A DNA stretch of 64,000 bases from Peronospora farinosa (Eukaryota; Oomycota; Peronosporomycetes; Peronosporales; Peronosporaceae), in contig CANTFK010000797.1 of NCBI GenBank assembly GCA_947646735.1, positions 62,001-126,000 of the forward strand, written 5' to 3'. The notes under the pieces were generated by a model. That model searched no databases and was not told the origin of the DNA. It saw only the letters and a list, made by a program, of their open reading frames with translations. Of this stretch, positions 50,955-62,171 are shown piece after piece. The position numbers were made by a program, and so were the translations under genes. Positions within the stretch are counted from its first letter, which is position 1, and each line of letters begins with the position of its first letter.

Positions 50955-52442
50955 TCAGCAATCGAGTCATCACCAAAGTTTGAATTAGTTGATGTGGATT
51001 TAGTGGAGACCAAAATTGATATTCCTGTAATTCGGGATACACTCGATCTGAGTAATCAGAGCCCTATGTGTGCCAATACCAGTGATGATGCAATTCAAGA
51101 ACATCATACAAGCAAGCCCTCTAGCTTGGAAAGTGAAACGACCCACGATACCGAAACAGATGTTGACAGCCAATCAGCTGCCGAAAATTGCGACAAGGTG
51201 AGTTGTGACTATCGGTCAGAGACATCCGACACTAGTAATATCGAGAATGAGGATGAAAATGTACATGCAGATACGGAACTACCTACCACCTCCAAGGATA
51301 CAGTACATTCACGCGAGGGTGACACGACGAGTGAGTCCAGCAATGACCTGATGGATACGTGTATGATTCCCGAAATAATTACTGGAGAACGTAGGAAAGT
51401 TTTGGATGCGGAGCTAGAGGATGTCCAAGAGATCAAACGACGGCGCGATAACAAAGGAAGGCCACAGAAAATGGTCTTACGCCAGTCAACAGAGCGCCAA
51501 TACCCGTCGTGGCTTGAGGAGTACCTCGTGAATGCTGCACTCCATGAAAATAGCGAAAGTCTTACAGCGAACCATAGATGGCGAGCAAATGAGACCAAGA
51601 TTCCCAAAAGCTTTACTGAAGCGATGAAGACGCCGCAAAAAGACGAATGGTATCATGGTATGGAGAACGAGGTGAACGCCATGTTTTCTAAGGGAGTACT
51701 GGTTCCGATAGATGAAGCAGAAGCCCCGGCGAAGGCAAACAAATTAGGATTAATGTGGAGATTCCAAGTGAAGACTGATGACCAAGAATTCATTACTCGT
51801 TTTCGTCCTAGACTTGTAGGATTAGGAAACCATCAGCAGCCAGGAATTGACTACGTGGAATCATTTTCGCCTGTCGCACGGATTGTTACCTTTCGAGTGT
51901 TGGTGGCACTAGCCACAAAATTCGGACTGGTTTTATATCAAGGAGATGTACAAACAGCATACTTGAATGCGAATTTACAGATCAGGCAATATGTCCGAAA
52001 TATACCAGGATTCCCTCAACCCCCAGGAATCATCTATCGAGTGGACAGAGCGCTCTATGGCTTGCATCAGTCAGGAGCCGAATGGAATGAAGAGATTGAT
52101 AACTGGTTGGTCACTCAAGAGTTCAAACGTAGTGAGACTGAGCCTTGTCTTTACTTCTACTGCAAACATGCAATACTGGCTCTTCTCATGTTATACGTCG
52201 ACGATGTGGTATTAGCGACTGATTCTAAGGCATATAAGGCATCGTTTTTTGAAGCCATCGACGCGAAATATGGTTTTCAAGATGGAGGAAAGCTGCACTA
52301 TTTTTTAGGCATCAATGTCGAGCAAGATGAGACGGACACGTATATTCACCAAACGAAATATTGCAAGGAAGTCCTCGAGAAAGTTGGCTTTGGCGAAGCA
52401 CACGGTAGTGCAACTCCTATGGAGACCAACACTAGATACAGG
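50955..52442 (+). pseudogene. Copia linker and full RT domain, second tandem unit
   Basis: 499-codon open frame from 50994 with all RT motifs, nearly identical to the copy at 48532 (VDLVETK in place of VDSVETK; QQPGIDY). Ends in the LTR tail. Confidence 0.87.
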
Positions 52443-52539
52443 AACGAAGTAATATATATCTTTGAGTGTCAAGAGATATATCTCTATATCTAGCAGCATA
52501 GCTGGACGCTAGAGACTGCAATAAAGCGAGATTGCAACA
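52443..52539 (+). repeat. LTR tail (97 bp) behind RT
   Basis: Same junction and sequence as at 41169 and 49981; primer binding site at 52540-52557. Confidence 0.88.
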
Positions 52540-52687
52540 GGGTTATGAGCCCAAGCCTGAGCAAGGCTTAAGCATAACCAAGAAACGGCGACGCATATAC
52601 GGGCTAAGGCTGTAAGTGTTTGAGTGCGAAGAAAGACTCCGTTTGTCAGGAAGGACAAACGTAAACTTACCTAAAAGCTGACACAAC

Positions 52688-54536
52688 ATGTCAAACAAGG
52701 TAGAGCTGAACAAATATGGACGACCCGTAGGATGGCATGGGCAATCCTGGGCGTACTACAAAGGGATGATGAAACTGACCTTTGAGGAAAAGGATGTGCT
52801 GGATTATGCTACGGGAAACAAGATTCTCGTAGGTAACGCAAGTGCAAACGAAGTGAAAGCGTTTCGAGAGGCACAAGTAACAATCAAGCAGCTTATTCTT
52901 GCTTCCCTATCCATGGAGTTGGGGCAGCGTGTGATGACGAAAGCAACTGGCACCGAGATGTGGAAATACTTAGAAGGCTTTTACGAGGGAAAGACTAATG
53001 CTGCAACGAGAACAAACCAAGAAATTATTCTTTACAACAAGTTAAACGCGATGAAGTGCAAACCTACTTAGGACGTTGCGCAACACGTGGAAAACATGTT
53101 CATGATTAAAGATCAATTGGTCGCTGTGAACGCAGGTATTCGGGACCCGATCTTTACGCAGATGTTAATTCGATCGTTGCCGGCGAATGCGCGCTTTGAT
53201 CGTCTGAGAGGCATGGTTGAAAGCGGGGACGACAAGGTGGACACTTCGGAAAAATTGAAAGATCAGATTTTGCGAATGGATAGTTTTAACAAGTGTGATC
53301 GGGAGCTTGGTGCCCATGGTGTCATTGGAAATGTGCAGGACAATGGAGGCAGTCAAACATCCAAGAACCGGCAAAACGCTAGCTGTGCAAGATCACATAT
53401 CGGAACCAGAAAGTTAATAGCTGCCGACAAATTACTCCAAAGCACGACTTCACAGGCGGATAAGCAGCATGGAAACTGCTTTAATTGTCATAAGCCTGGA
53501 CACCGCATGAGAGACTGTCCTATAATGAAGAAACCAAAAACGAGTGATTATCAGGTGGCATTTGCACAGCATCCGAAGAATGAGCTTGCGGATGGATGTC
53601 AAGAAAAGCCGGATGAACTGATGGTGATGGCAAAGAACAAGCTGTCAACGAGGGAAAATACTTCAGACAGAAACTGCACACAACGACAATGGTGTCTTGA
53701 CAATGCGTCGAATGTACATGTGGCTTCTGATTTACGATACTTTATTGATTATAGCGCATTTGATAACAATGCACAAGCTCAATGTATCCGAGGATTTCAG
53801 AAGCACTTTAAAACAAAGCCGATTGGCCAGGGAACCGTTCAGATACGTGTTCAAAACGGATCAAGCAGCAACATGATAACACTTTATGACGTATTATACG
53901 TTCCTGACTGTATGAATTTAATTTCTCACACACAAGTCGAGGACCAAGGACATACTGTGAAGTATTGCATCCGAGAGGGAGAAAGATTCTACGAGCTTTG
54001 GCAGCATAATCGGAAGCTGCTGGACATCAAAAGAGATGACTGTGGTCTTTTCACATTTAATGCCATCAATGATTTTCTATCGCAAACGAGTGACGGGGGT
54101 GAACTGCTGATCACAGATAAGTGCTTACGTCCTCAGGTAAATCATACGCGCGCACAAGGGCACGCTGATATCCAACGGTGGCACGAAAGGCTGGGCCATC
54201 TTAATCCACAGTACGTGAAGCTCATGGCAGATCGCAAGCTAGTAGACGGAATGTCACTAAGCCCAAAACAATTTATTGATTGCGAAGCATGCCACATTGG
54301 TAAAGACCGACAGCGTACACGTCATAAGCATTTGATGCGTGATATAACGACGAAGAATCAAGTGATATTTGTCGATTTACTTTTTCCGAAGTACAGCTCA
54401 AGCCCAAGAGCGTATAAGGCGGTACTTGTTGTAGTAGATGGATACTCCCGGTATACTACGGTGTACCCACTTTACTCAAGAACGCATCGGAAGTAAATAC
54501 AGCCATCAAACGATACATTTCCTGGGCAGAGCGTCA
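52688..54536 (+). pseudogene. Copia gag-protease-integrase, broken; duplicate of 41414-43262
   Basis: Carries the same TAG (53069-53071), the same missing A (near 54478) and the same integrase-RNase H junction (about 54536) as the copy 11,274 bp to the left. Private differences include EGFYEGK for EDFYEGK and AGIRDP for AGIWDP. Shared damage shows that the segment was duplicated after it decayed. Confidence 0.9.
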
Positions 54537-55132
54537 ACAACCCATCGCGAAAACACTGCGGAGCCGTCAAGCGAGTATTGCGATACCTATCTGGTACACT
54601 ACAAACCGGCATAAGATACACACGAGATATGGGAGCAAACGAAGAGGTTGTCATTACTGGATATTGTGATGCTGATTGGGGCAACGATCCCGACTCAAGA
54701 AAAAGTGTCACCGGATTTGTGCTTATGATGGAATCTGGAGCTGTCGCATGGGCTGCCAGACGTCAAACAATAGTCGCACAATCAACCGCAGAAGCCGAAT
54801 ATGTGGCAGCATGCGAAGCGTCCATGGAGGGTCGCGGAATTGCAAATATGCTCAATGAGATTTTCCACTGTATACAGGCACATGCTGTACTAACGATGGG
54901 CATTGACAATGCGGCAGCTATTTCGTTGGCATGCAAACCCACACATAGCAGCAAAAAAAGACACATTGAGCTAAGATGGCATTATGTGCGCGAAAAAATT
55001 AAGGCTGGGCATATTTTGGTAAAGAAAGTGTCCGGAACAGAGAATCCTGCTGATATGTTCACAAAGGCTCTACCGAAGCGCAGCCTAGCGAAGTATCGAG
55101 CCGACATTGGCATGAGGATTTCACAAGAGTAA
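54537..55132 (+). pseudogene. Copia RNase H fragment; duplicate of 43263-43858
   Basis: Identical layout to the left copy, natural TAA at the end; one change VREKIK for VREQIK. Followed by the polypurine tract at 55153-55163. Confidence 0.9.
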
Positions 55133-55163
55133 AGATGTTCCGACACAAGCGTCGGAGGGGGCG

Positions 55164-55540
55164 TGTTGTGATATGTTCCTCCCAAGTTGAAGTCGTTGGA
55201 ACATTTCACGTCCGTTTACACATTTCACGTCCGTTTACCGATTCCGATGGTGAAACGTGGAAACAATGGAGAAGGGAAACGGCGGAGATCAGAATGGGAC
55301 GAGTCGAAAACTGGACGAGTCGACAAACGTTGGTGACAAGGTGGCGGCTCGCAGGTTAGCTGCAGCCGCATACATGAAAGCTCGAAAGCTCAGTCAGAAA
55401 AGTGCAAAGTGCAAGGCAAGTCGTCAGTAGCCAGAAAGAGCTAAACGAAGTAATATATATCTTTGAGTGTCAAGAGATATATCTCTATATCTAGCAGCAT
55501 AGCTGGACGCTAGAGACTGCAATAAAGCGAGATTGCAACA
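55164..55540 (+). repeat. Complete copia 3' LTR (377 bp), duplicate of 43890-44266
   Basis: Same ends and length; differs by a base in gacgagtcgaaaactgg (left copy gacgagtcaaaaactgg). Confidence 0.92.
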
Positions 55541-56074
55541 AGTTCATTGCGTGAGTGTCTCTCGGTGTCGAACGTACCGTTCATTACGTCTGCCAAGTAC
55601 TCATTGTCTAGCTACAATAAGTCGAACGTTTGCCTCTGCCAACACTCGCTACGAATCGCGTGCCCATGACGTCAAAGTGCGCGATTTTGCGCTGCATGAG
55701 CTAGTGCGACGTCCGTGGGTCGATCTTCAAGAATATTGTGGTCCTATAGAGATGTCAAAGGTGCGACAGACGCTGCCGTTGGTGTGGAAGAAGCTGATCA
55801 CTCACGCACAAGGTAGCGGCGAGATGGCTTCGGAAATTGTTGAAGACTTTTACGAAGCCGCCAGAGTTGGAGGCTGCCCAAGCTGCAGCGTGATGTCTTT
55901 AGCTACATGGAGAATCACTCCTTAGAATGCATAAGTTTTGAAAGGTATGGTCAGATGTTTACCAACCTTCTCGCTGCGAAGGAACCACAGACAATGCGTG
56001 CCATTTTCGAGCGAGCTATGACTCGCTACGATCCGGAGCAAGGAAAAACTCCGCCGGAAATTGTTTATCGTCTT
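55541..56074 (+). pseudogene. Second copy of the captured non-retroelement fragment
   Basis: Matches 44267-44800 with few changes (for example ALHELVRR for ALHGLVRR) and the same frame break, so it was already damaged when duplicated. Confidence 0.6.
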
Positions 56075-57185
56075 GGGATCGATTCACAATCCGACGCAAT
56101 ACTGTCATCATCGCTGTCGACTTCCATGCTGTCTTCGTCCGACGCAATACTTTCGTCATTGCTATCGACTTCCATACTCGCTCCATTTTCATCATCCGTA
56201 CTTGTACGTGACAACCAATCTGATACGGCGACAGCATATCCTTCGTGATATCGGTCACCGTATACTATATCCTCATTGACCGAAGCATCCAAAACGTGTT
56301 GAACCACTTGATCTGCTGGAAAATAAGCTTTAAATCCGGCTTGTCCTTCCAGGTACCCCAAAAGAAAACCAATTCTGCAGTTATCATCTAGTTTCTTCCG
56401 AGATAGGTTGTTCGCTTGATGGACATAAGCGAGAGATCCAAACTTCTTTATACCATGTAGGTTTGGCTTCTTGTTCATCATCATTCTGTATGGAGTCTCT
56501 TTGATTGACCGACAGTATGCCCTATTTCTCAGGTACGTAGCCATCTCAAGCGCATGCATCCAAAACGATTTTGGTAGCTTTGCGGACGCCATCATTGCCT
56601 TCATCATGTGAATTAGGGTTTGGTGTGCTCTCTCACACAGGTTCAAGTGTGATCCATGAGGTGGGTTTGGTAAGAACTCAATGCGAACATTCCTGTACCA
56701 ACGGGTAATCTCCCCATTTACAAATTCCCCTCCGCCGTCAGATATCACTTGCTTGACCTTATTTGCGGGAAATTGACGCTTTCCACGTGTTGCGCAACGT
56801 CCCAAGTAGGTTTGCACTTCATCGCGTTTAACTTGTTGTAAAGAATAATTTCTTGGTTTGTTCTCGTTGCAGCATTAGTCTTTCCCTCGTAAAAGTCTTC
56901 TAAGTATTTCCACATCTCGGTTCCAGTTGCTTTCGTCATCACACGCAGCCCCAACTCCATGGATAGGGAAGCAAGAATAAGCTGCTTGATTGTTACTTGT
57001 GCCTCTCGAAACGCTTTCACTTCGTTTGCACTTGCGTTACCTACGAGAATCTTGTTTCCCGTAGCATAATCCAGCACATCCTTTTCCTCAAAGGTCAGTT
57101 TCATCATCCCTTTGTAGTACGCCCAGGATTGCCCATGCCATCCTACGGGTCGTCCATATTTGTTCAGCTCTACCTTGTTTGACAT
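56075..57185 (-). pseudogene. Copia gag-integrase-linker chimera, inverted; duplicate of 44801-45911
   Basis: gag ATG at 57185 on the minus strand, fused to integrase near 56780, linker to the host fragment. Here the chimera is preceded by its own leader, primer binding site (57308-57325) and a full 5' LTR, so it represents the real 5' end of the outermost minus-strand element. Confidence 0.87.
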
Positions 57186-57325
57186 GTTGTGTCATTAAGT
57201 TTACGTTTGTCCTTCCTGACAAACGGAGTCTTTCTTCGCACTCAAACACTTACAGCCTTAGCCCGTATATGCGTCGCCGTTTCTTGGTTATGCTTAAGCC
57301 TTGCTCAGGCTTGGGCTCATAACCC

Positions 57326-57702
57326 TGTTGCAATCTCGCTTTATTGCAGTCTCTAGCGTCCAGCTATGCTGCTAGATATAGAGATATATCTCTTGACACT
57401 CAAAGATATATATTACTTCGTTTAGCTCTTTCTGGCTACTGACGACTTGCCTTGCACTCTGCACTTTTCTGACTGAGCTTTCGAGCTTTCATGTATGCGG
57501 CTGCAGCTAACCTGCGAGCCGCCACCTTGTCACCAACGTTTGTTGACTCGTCCAGTTGTCGACTCGTCCCATTCTGATCTCCGCCGTTTCCCTTCTCCAT
57601 TGTTTCCACGTTTCACCATCGGAATCGGTAAACAGACGTGAAATGTGTAAACGGACGTGAAATGTTCCAACGACTTCAACTTGGGAGGAACATATCACAA
57701 CA
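57326..57702 (-). repeat. Complete copia LTR (377 bp), minus strand, outer right boundary
   Basis: Reads TGTTGTGATATG...GCAACA on the minus strand, so its outer end is CAACA at 57702. It is followed at once by AGTAA, the target-site duplication. Its sequence is slightly diverged from the plus-strand LTRs (for example gcagagtgcaagg in place of gcaaagtgcaagg). Confidence 0.92.
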
Positions 57703-57707
57703 AGTAA
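57703..57707. repeat. Right target-site duplication (AGTAA)
   Basis: Same 5 bp as at 37046-37050, in direct orientation, directly outside the outer LTR end. Confidence 0.75.
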
Positions 57708-58100
57708 GTGTCATGCTAGCGCTACGATTACTCTAGAGACTTGATTACATGTAGCACGTAGCTACTATACTACTACTGGCAAGCAGACTGTACCACAGTC
57801 CATTCTTTATCTATACAAGGCCAGATAAGCTTCAAGATTTTAAAACGGGAGAGCTGTTCGCTGGAAAAGCAACAAAAAGAAGGAACTGTCGTAGTAAAGT
57901 AGTGCCATTGAAAGGAAGACCCTACACTGGGGTTAAAGAGATACACTTTGGCCAAACTGGTCGGTTCGCAGTGGGTCAAAGGCGCATCTACTTCCACTGC
58001 TGCAATACCTCCTTCTTTGCAGCCGAAGAAAAATTGAAAGTCAATCTCGTCGCGTCCTGCCACTTCCTTGCTCTTCCATAGACCGATCGGCATTCACTCA
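57708..58100. other. Spacer between retroelement cluster and elongase gene
   Basis: About 390 bp with one 106-codon frame on the minus strand (57773-58093) that has no family resemblance. Probably 3' flank of the elongase gene. Confidence 0.45.
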
Positions 58101-59221
58101 TCACTTCGTCTTCTTCTCGGCCTCAACTGCCTTGGGCTTCCGCGAGCTTAGGCAGTAGTTTACGATAAAGAAATTCATAAAGAGCCAGAACAGCGACTGA
58201 ACGTAGATGAAGTACATGACTGAGATCTTGTACGGCATGCCCGGGCACGAGCGGGACACCATAAGGTAGCCTTGCGTATTCATAAGCACAAACTGAATCA
58301 TCTGGATCGTTGTCAGGTACGGCTTCCACCAGATTTCGCGCGTGTGTGAGCTCACAAAGTAGTACATGTACATGATGGCATGCACGCCACCGTTGAGCAC
58401 AATAGTCATGTAAAGATCGCCGTCATAAGCACTACGGAAGTTGGCCCAGTAACACTAAAAAACAGCAAAAAGTAGCACTCAAGTCAGTTTCGCATAACAC
58501 GATTGGTGCCAAAGGCCCCGGAATGGACAAACTATGGCAAGCATAGCATAAAATACTGACGATGAAAACGGTGACATGGTGGTACACGTGAAGGACCGAG
58601 AGCTGTTTCCACTTCTTGCCCATGACGATAAAGAAGGTGTCACAGAAGTCCAGTACTTTGGAAAGGTAGAAGATGTACATTAAATTGCCCATAACAGGGT
58701 TTTCATGGTCAAAGTTATTGCATGGGGTGGCCGAGTAGTTCTGCAAGACAGATTAGCAGAGGATCATGTCAACAATTGGTAGGTTTCTGACAGTGACGGG
58801 CAATATGCGCCTTGTCACGATACGTACATGGCGACGGGCTTGCAAAATGGCCTCAACAGTCATGTACGAGCACAGCACAACTTGTATGGGATTGTAGATA
58901 AACTGGAGTGGTGCCGTGTTGATTGCGGGTGCACCTGACTTCATGACCAGCTGCAGTGGGAAAAGCACAAGGTATGAGAGCAAGCAGCCGATCAGCACTT
59001 GTACTGAAGCTTGCATAGTGTTTAAATACGTGACTTACCGTGCCAACCACGACGAAAATGAGGTAGCCGACGCAAAGCGCGAACACCGTGCCAAAATCAG
59101 CCAGGAAGTAGTCCTGCATGGGCGACTGACGGTATCGTAGGGTGGGGTCGACCCAGTCCATGACCATGGTATCCATGCCGTTAGCCCATTGTTTGTAGCT
59201 GTCAAGGAGGACGCTGGCCAT
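58101..59221 (-). CDS. Fatty-acid elongase (ELO family, PUFA type), four exons, copy 1
   Basis: Rebuilt as complement(join(58101..58454, 58561..58740, 58828..58950, 59039..59221)), 279 residues, all introns phase 0 (106, 87 and 88 bp); the third intron in transcript order starts GTCAGT, the others GTAAGT and GTACGT. ELO proteins are multi-pass ER condensing enzymes (3-ketoacyl-CoA synthases) that add two carbons to acyl-CoA. Diagnostic parts are KVLDFCDT (130-137), the histidine box LHVYHH (His153, His156, His157), YNPIQVVLCSYM, NGGVHAIMYMYYF and IQFVLMNTQGYL. The C-terminus EAEKKTK is Lys-rich and fits an ER retention signal. The MYMYYF and LHVYHH pattern is that of polyunsaturated rather than saturated-chain elongases; substrate is not settled by sequence. 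The paralogue lies 1.8 kb to the right on the same strand. Confidence 0.9.
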
Positions 59222-61054
59222 TGTGAGGTCCTCTTGCGAGCTAAAGTGGAAGTGATTGGGGGGGAGGGCTGGGCTGCAAAAGGGCCGGCGGCCATTCAAA
59301 GGTGTTAGTATAACTGTTTTAACAGGAGAGGCCTGGTCTCGCTCCCCTATCATGACCATAATAGGCCCAAATCTGATAGAGAGCAGCTATCTGTTACGTA
59401 GAACAATCGGGTATCGAAGATCGTCAAGGGTGTAGCCGGGTCAAATGGATACAAGGTGGTCGCCTTTTCAAGCAATTTCTGTTTGATATCAGCTCGAAAA
59501 AAACCTTCAGACCAACAACAATCTCGACCTTATCGTCTGCCCGAAACTGATGAATAGGAGCTAGTGAATCTACATAAGGGTCCACGGCGCTTGTATTCAC
59601 AACGCAACCGCAGCTATATGAGTATTCAAGACCCGTCACCCTAAATATACACGCTATCAAAGGCACTACGTTGCATTGCACTAAACAAAAGCTACATCCA
59701 GCACTAATGGTGGTAACTACCAGGCTATAACACCGAGACGGCTCTCAGGACGGCAACGACTCCTCGATGTCACAGTCATCGGCACAGCTCTGGGAATACA
59801 CGACGTACTCTCACAGACTACCAGGTCTAGATATGGTATAGGGGTAGCTACTTATCACTTGAATCTGTACTTTTCAGACTTCGACATGCAAGAAGCATCT
59901 GGTCTGCAACGGGCAACACGAAGGACTCCTACATATTTAGAAACTGCGTAGGAGCGACTAAGTCTTGGGCTTACATCTTCACCCAGTGGACACGATCAGG
60001 AGTATCATCCGTTAAAAAAAATGCTATTGGATGAAGAAGCAGTGTAATCTCGATCGGCAGCGGAGTTACTAGGCACCTTTGCAGCAGCGTGACAATAAAG
60101 ACAATGCACAATTGCAGCAATTCGCTCGCGCTAGGCATCTACGCTTTATGGAGGCTAGTACGCCAGAAGAAGAGCTTACAATTACGTATAGCTTGCCTTC
60201 GCGCTTGAAAACCTCCTGTGAGCCTGTACCCATCTTGGCTGGCTGTTCGTGGTCACATTTACATAGCAATCAATAAAGTGATCTCTGTGTATCCTCTAGG
60301 TAATCGCACCTGAACACACCACCACTTTATGTCGCGAATACATTGTCCCACGTCCTTTTCGTTGTCATCCAGTTGCGAGATGCCTAACAGTCTACAGAAA
60401 AACATCTAACATCCTCTGCTATGCCAAATAAGTTGGCAAAATCGCTTCTTGGACTGCTTTCATTCCACCGCCGCAGCTACTAATGTCCCTTTGTCTACGC
60501 GGTCGCGATACACTAGACACGTGTACTTGGGAGAACTCAAATTCATCATATACACTACATTTGAGCGACCACAACGAGTATTTTAGTATGAGTCAAGCAA
60601 GCTTGGCGAAAACTACTCCGCGCTGAGCATTGCTGCTTTGCTTTGTGCTTTGCCGATAATGGTAGTGGTCCGCTTTTCGGCTTCCAAGCTTTGTGTCCCA
60701 AATCGCAAGAACATTGAAGCAACGGAGACTGATAAATTGTCATGTAAAGCGAAACGGAAGATGAAATTATGGCACTATGAAACGAATGCGCTGTACAACA
60801 GCAAGGTTGAGGTATCAATACGGCCTGCTCAGTCCTTTGCATAAACAAAAGCATGCAGTAAACCCTCACAAGATTGATTGTCACCACCAAGAGAAATAAA
60901 AGCCACTGAAACAGTTCCTCACCCTAGTCGACGTGGTATTAGTCGCATTCATAGGCACATCTCAAGAATTGCCGTTGACACTGCATGAAAAATTCGCTAT
61001 ATTGCGAACGCGCTGGAGGAGATCAGGTTTAAATTTTGTGGCGACCTTCCGTCT
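59222..61054. other. Intergenic region between the two elongase genes
   Basis: About 1.8 kb. Frames of 65-110 codons exist on both strands (60079-60276, 60555-60890) without recognisable similarity. No retroelement piece, RNA gene or repeat was seen. It includes the promoter of copy 1 and the 3' flank of copy 2. Confidence 0.45.
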
Positions 61055-62171
61055 CTATTGCGTCTTCTTCTTGTTGGACGACTTGCGCGGTTTTGCGCAG
61101 TACGACTTGATGAAAAAGTTCATGAACAACCAAAAGAGCGACTGGATGTAGACGAGGTAAATGACTGGCACTTTGTGAGGGAATTTGTCGCACGAACGCG
61201 ACACCATGAGGTAGCCCTGCACATTCATTGTGACGAACTGGATCAGCTGCATGGCGGTCAGGTACTTTTTCCACCAAATGTCACGCGTGTGAGCGCTCAC
61301 AAAGTAGTACATGTACATAATAGTGTGAATGAAGCCGTTTAGAATAACTGTGGCGTAAATGTCGCCATCGTAGGCCACGCGGAAGTTCATGAAGTAGATC
61401 TGTGTATATCGAGTACGAACACCACGTCAGGTGTCTTCATATCACTAAAAGACAGTATAATAAGGCAATACGCAAAGCACTTACCGCAAAAATGGTGAGG
61501 TGGTGGTACACATGTAGAAACGAAAGCTGCTTCCATTTCTTGCCAAGGATGATGAAGATTGTGTCACAGAAATCTAGAATCTTGGATAGATAGAACATGT
61601 ACAGTACGTTACCCATGACAGGCTTCTCCGCGCTGAACGCATTGCATGGCATTGCCGAGTAACCCTGTAAATGACATTGCAAAAAAACAAAGCACACACG
61701 GAGGTGTTGTCATGTTTAGCTGACGTTTCTTCAGGATGATTGGCACACGGCCATAGCAATTATAAGACTAAAATACGTACGTTGCGGTAGGCGAGAATAC
61801 CGGCTTCCAGGCACATGTAGGAGCACAGCACGACCTGCAATGGGTTGTAAACGAACTGGAGAGGGCTAGTCTTGATGGCTGGGACACCCGCCTTCATCAC
61901 GATCTAGAGGAAGCAGAGGCAAAAACCCCAATCAGCGCGTTTAGTCGGTGCACACCATTTTTATCCGAACGATGACTTGCTAACATACTGTGCCGATGAC
62001 GACAAAGGCGACGTAGACAATGCAGATGGCAAAGGCAGTGGCAAAGTCGGCACCCGGTAGGTCCTGCAAGGGCGAGAGCTTGTATTGACCAGATGGATCG
62101 GCCCAGTCTAAGAAGAGCGTCTCTTGGACGTCCGCCCATTGTTTGTAACTAGCCCACAGTTGAGCGGCCAT
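61055..62171 (-). CDS. Fatty-acid elongase (ELO family, PUFA type), four exons, copy 2
   Basis: Rebuilt as complement(join(61055..61399, 61485..61664, 61781..61903, 61989..62171)), 276 residues. The first three exons are exactly as long as in copy 1 (183, 123, 180 nt) with phase-0 introns in the same places (85, 116 and 85 bp), so the two arose by tandem duplication. Motifs are at the same residues: KILDFCDT (130-137), LHVYHH (153-157), YNPLQVVLCSYM, NGFIHTIMYMYYF, IQFVTMNVQGYL. The C-terminus KSSNKKKTQ is again Lys-rich. Overall the two proteins are clearly homologous but well diverged, mostly in the N-terminal 60 residues and the loop after helix two, so they may differ in chain-length or double-bond preference. 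Confidence 0.9.

Larger units (their letters stand above)
48169..53092 (+). repeat. Two tandem copies of a 2,462-bp permuted retroelement unit
   Basis: Units 48169-50630 and 50631-53092. Each runs integrase C-terminal part, linker, RT, LTR tail, primer binding site, leader, gag N-terminal part, then (first unit) gag is fused back to integrase, which starts the next unit. A third, 10-bp shorter copy is at 39367-41818. The order is a circular permutation of the normal element. Confidence 0.88.
50631..57422. repeat. 6.8-kb duplicated segment, copy 2
   Basis: Counterpart of 39367-46156. It differs by the 10-bp RT deletion (absent here), an 8-bp deletion in the leader near 57194 and scattered substitutions. 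Beyond 57422 this copy continues into a full LTR while copy 1 runs into RT. Confidence 0.9.
37051..57702. mobile_element. Composite, rearranged Ty1/copia LTR-retrotransposon cluster
   Basis: All sequence in this block except about 0.53 kb (twice) belongs to one copia family with 377-bp LTRs (TGTTGTGATATG...GAGATTGCAACA). Domain order of the family, seen by combining pieces, is gag with a CCHC knuckle, protease, HHCC/integrase core, acidic linker, reverse transcriptase (YVDD), RNase H, i.e. integrase before RT, which defines copia. The block is bounded by AGTAA on both sides and its right end is a complete LTR in minus orientation, so one original insertion in minus orientation followed by nested insertion, duplication and inversion is the simplest view. 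No piece is a complete element. Because near-identical copies are hard to assemble, some junctions could be assembly artefacts. Confidence 0.9.

Noticed and set aside
48532..52493. The two 499-codon RT frames as functional genes
   Set aside because: They start within a linker and end in LTR sequence, without RNase H, protease or gag; they are parts of rearranged units.
37051..57702. Direct-repeat pattern as a CRISPR array or satellite
   Set aside because: Repeat units are kilobases long and made of copia genes; there are no short regular repeats with unique spacers.
57773..58093. 106-codon minus-strand frame beside the elongase gene
   Set aside because: No family resemblance and no start context; more likely 3' flank.
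60079..60890. Short frames between the two elongase genes
   Set aside because: Lengths of 65-111 codons on both strands, no recognisable domain, no splice partners that extend them.
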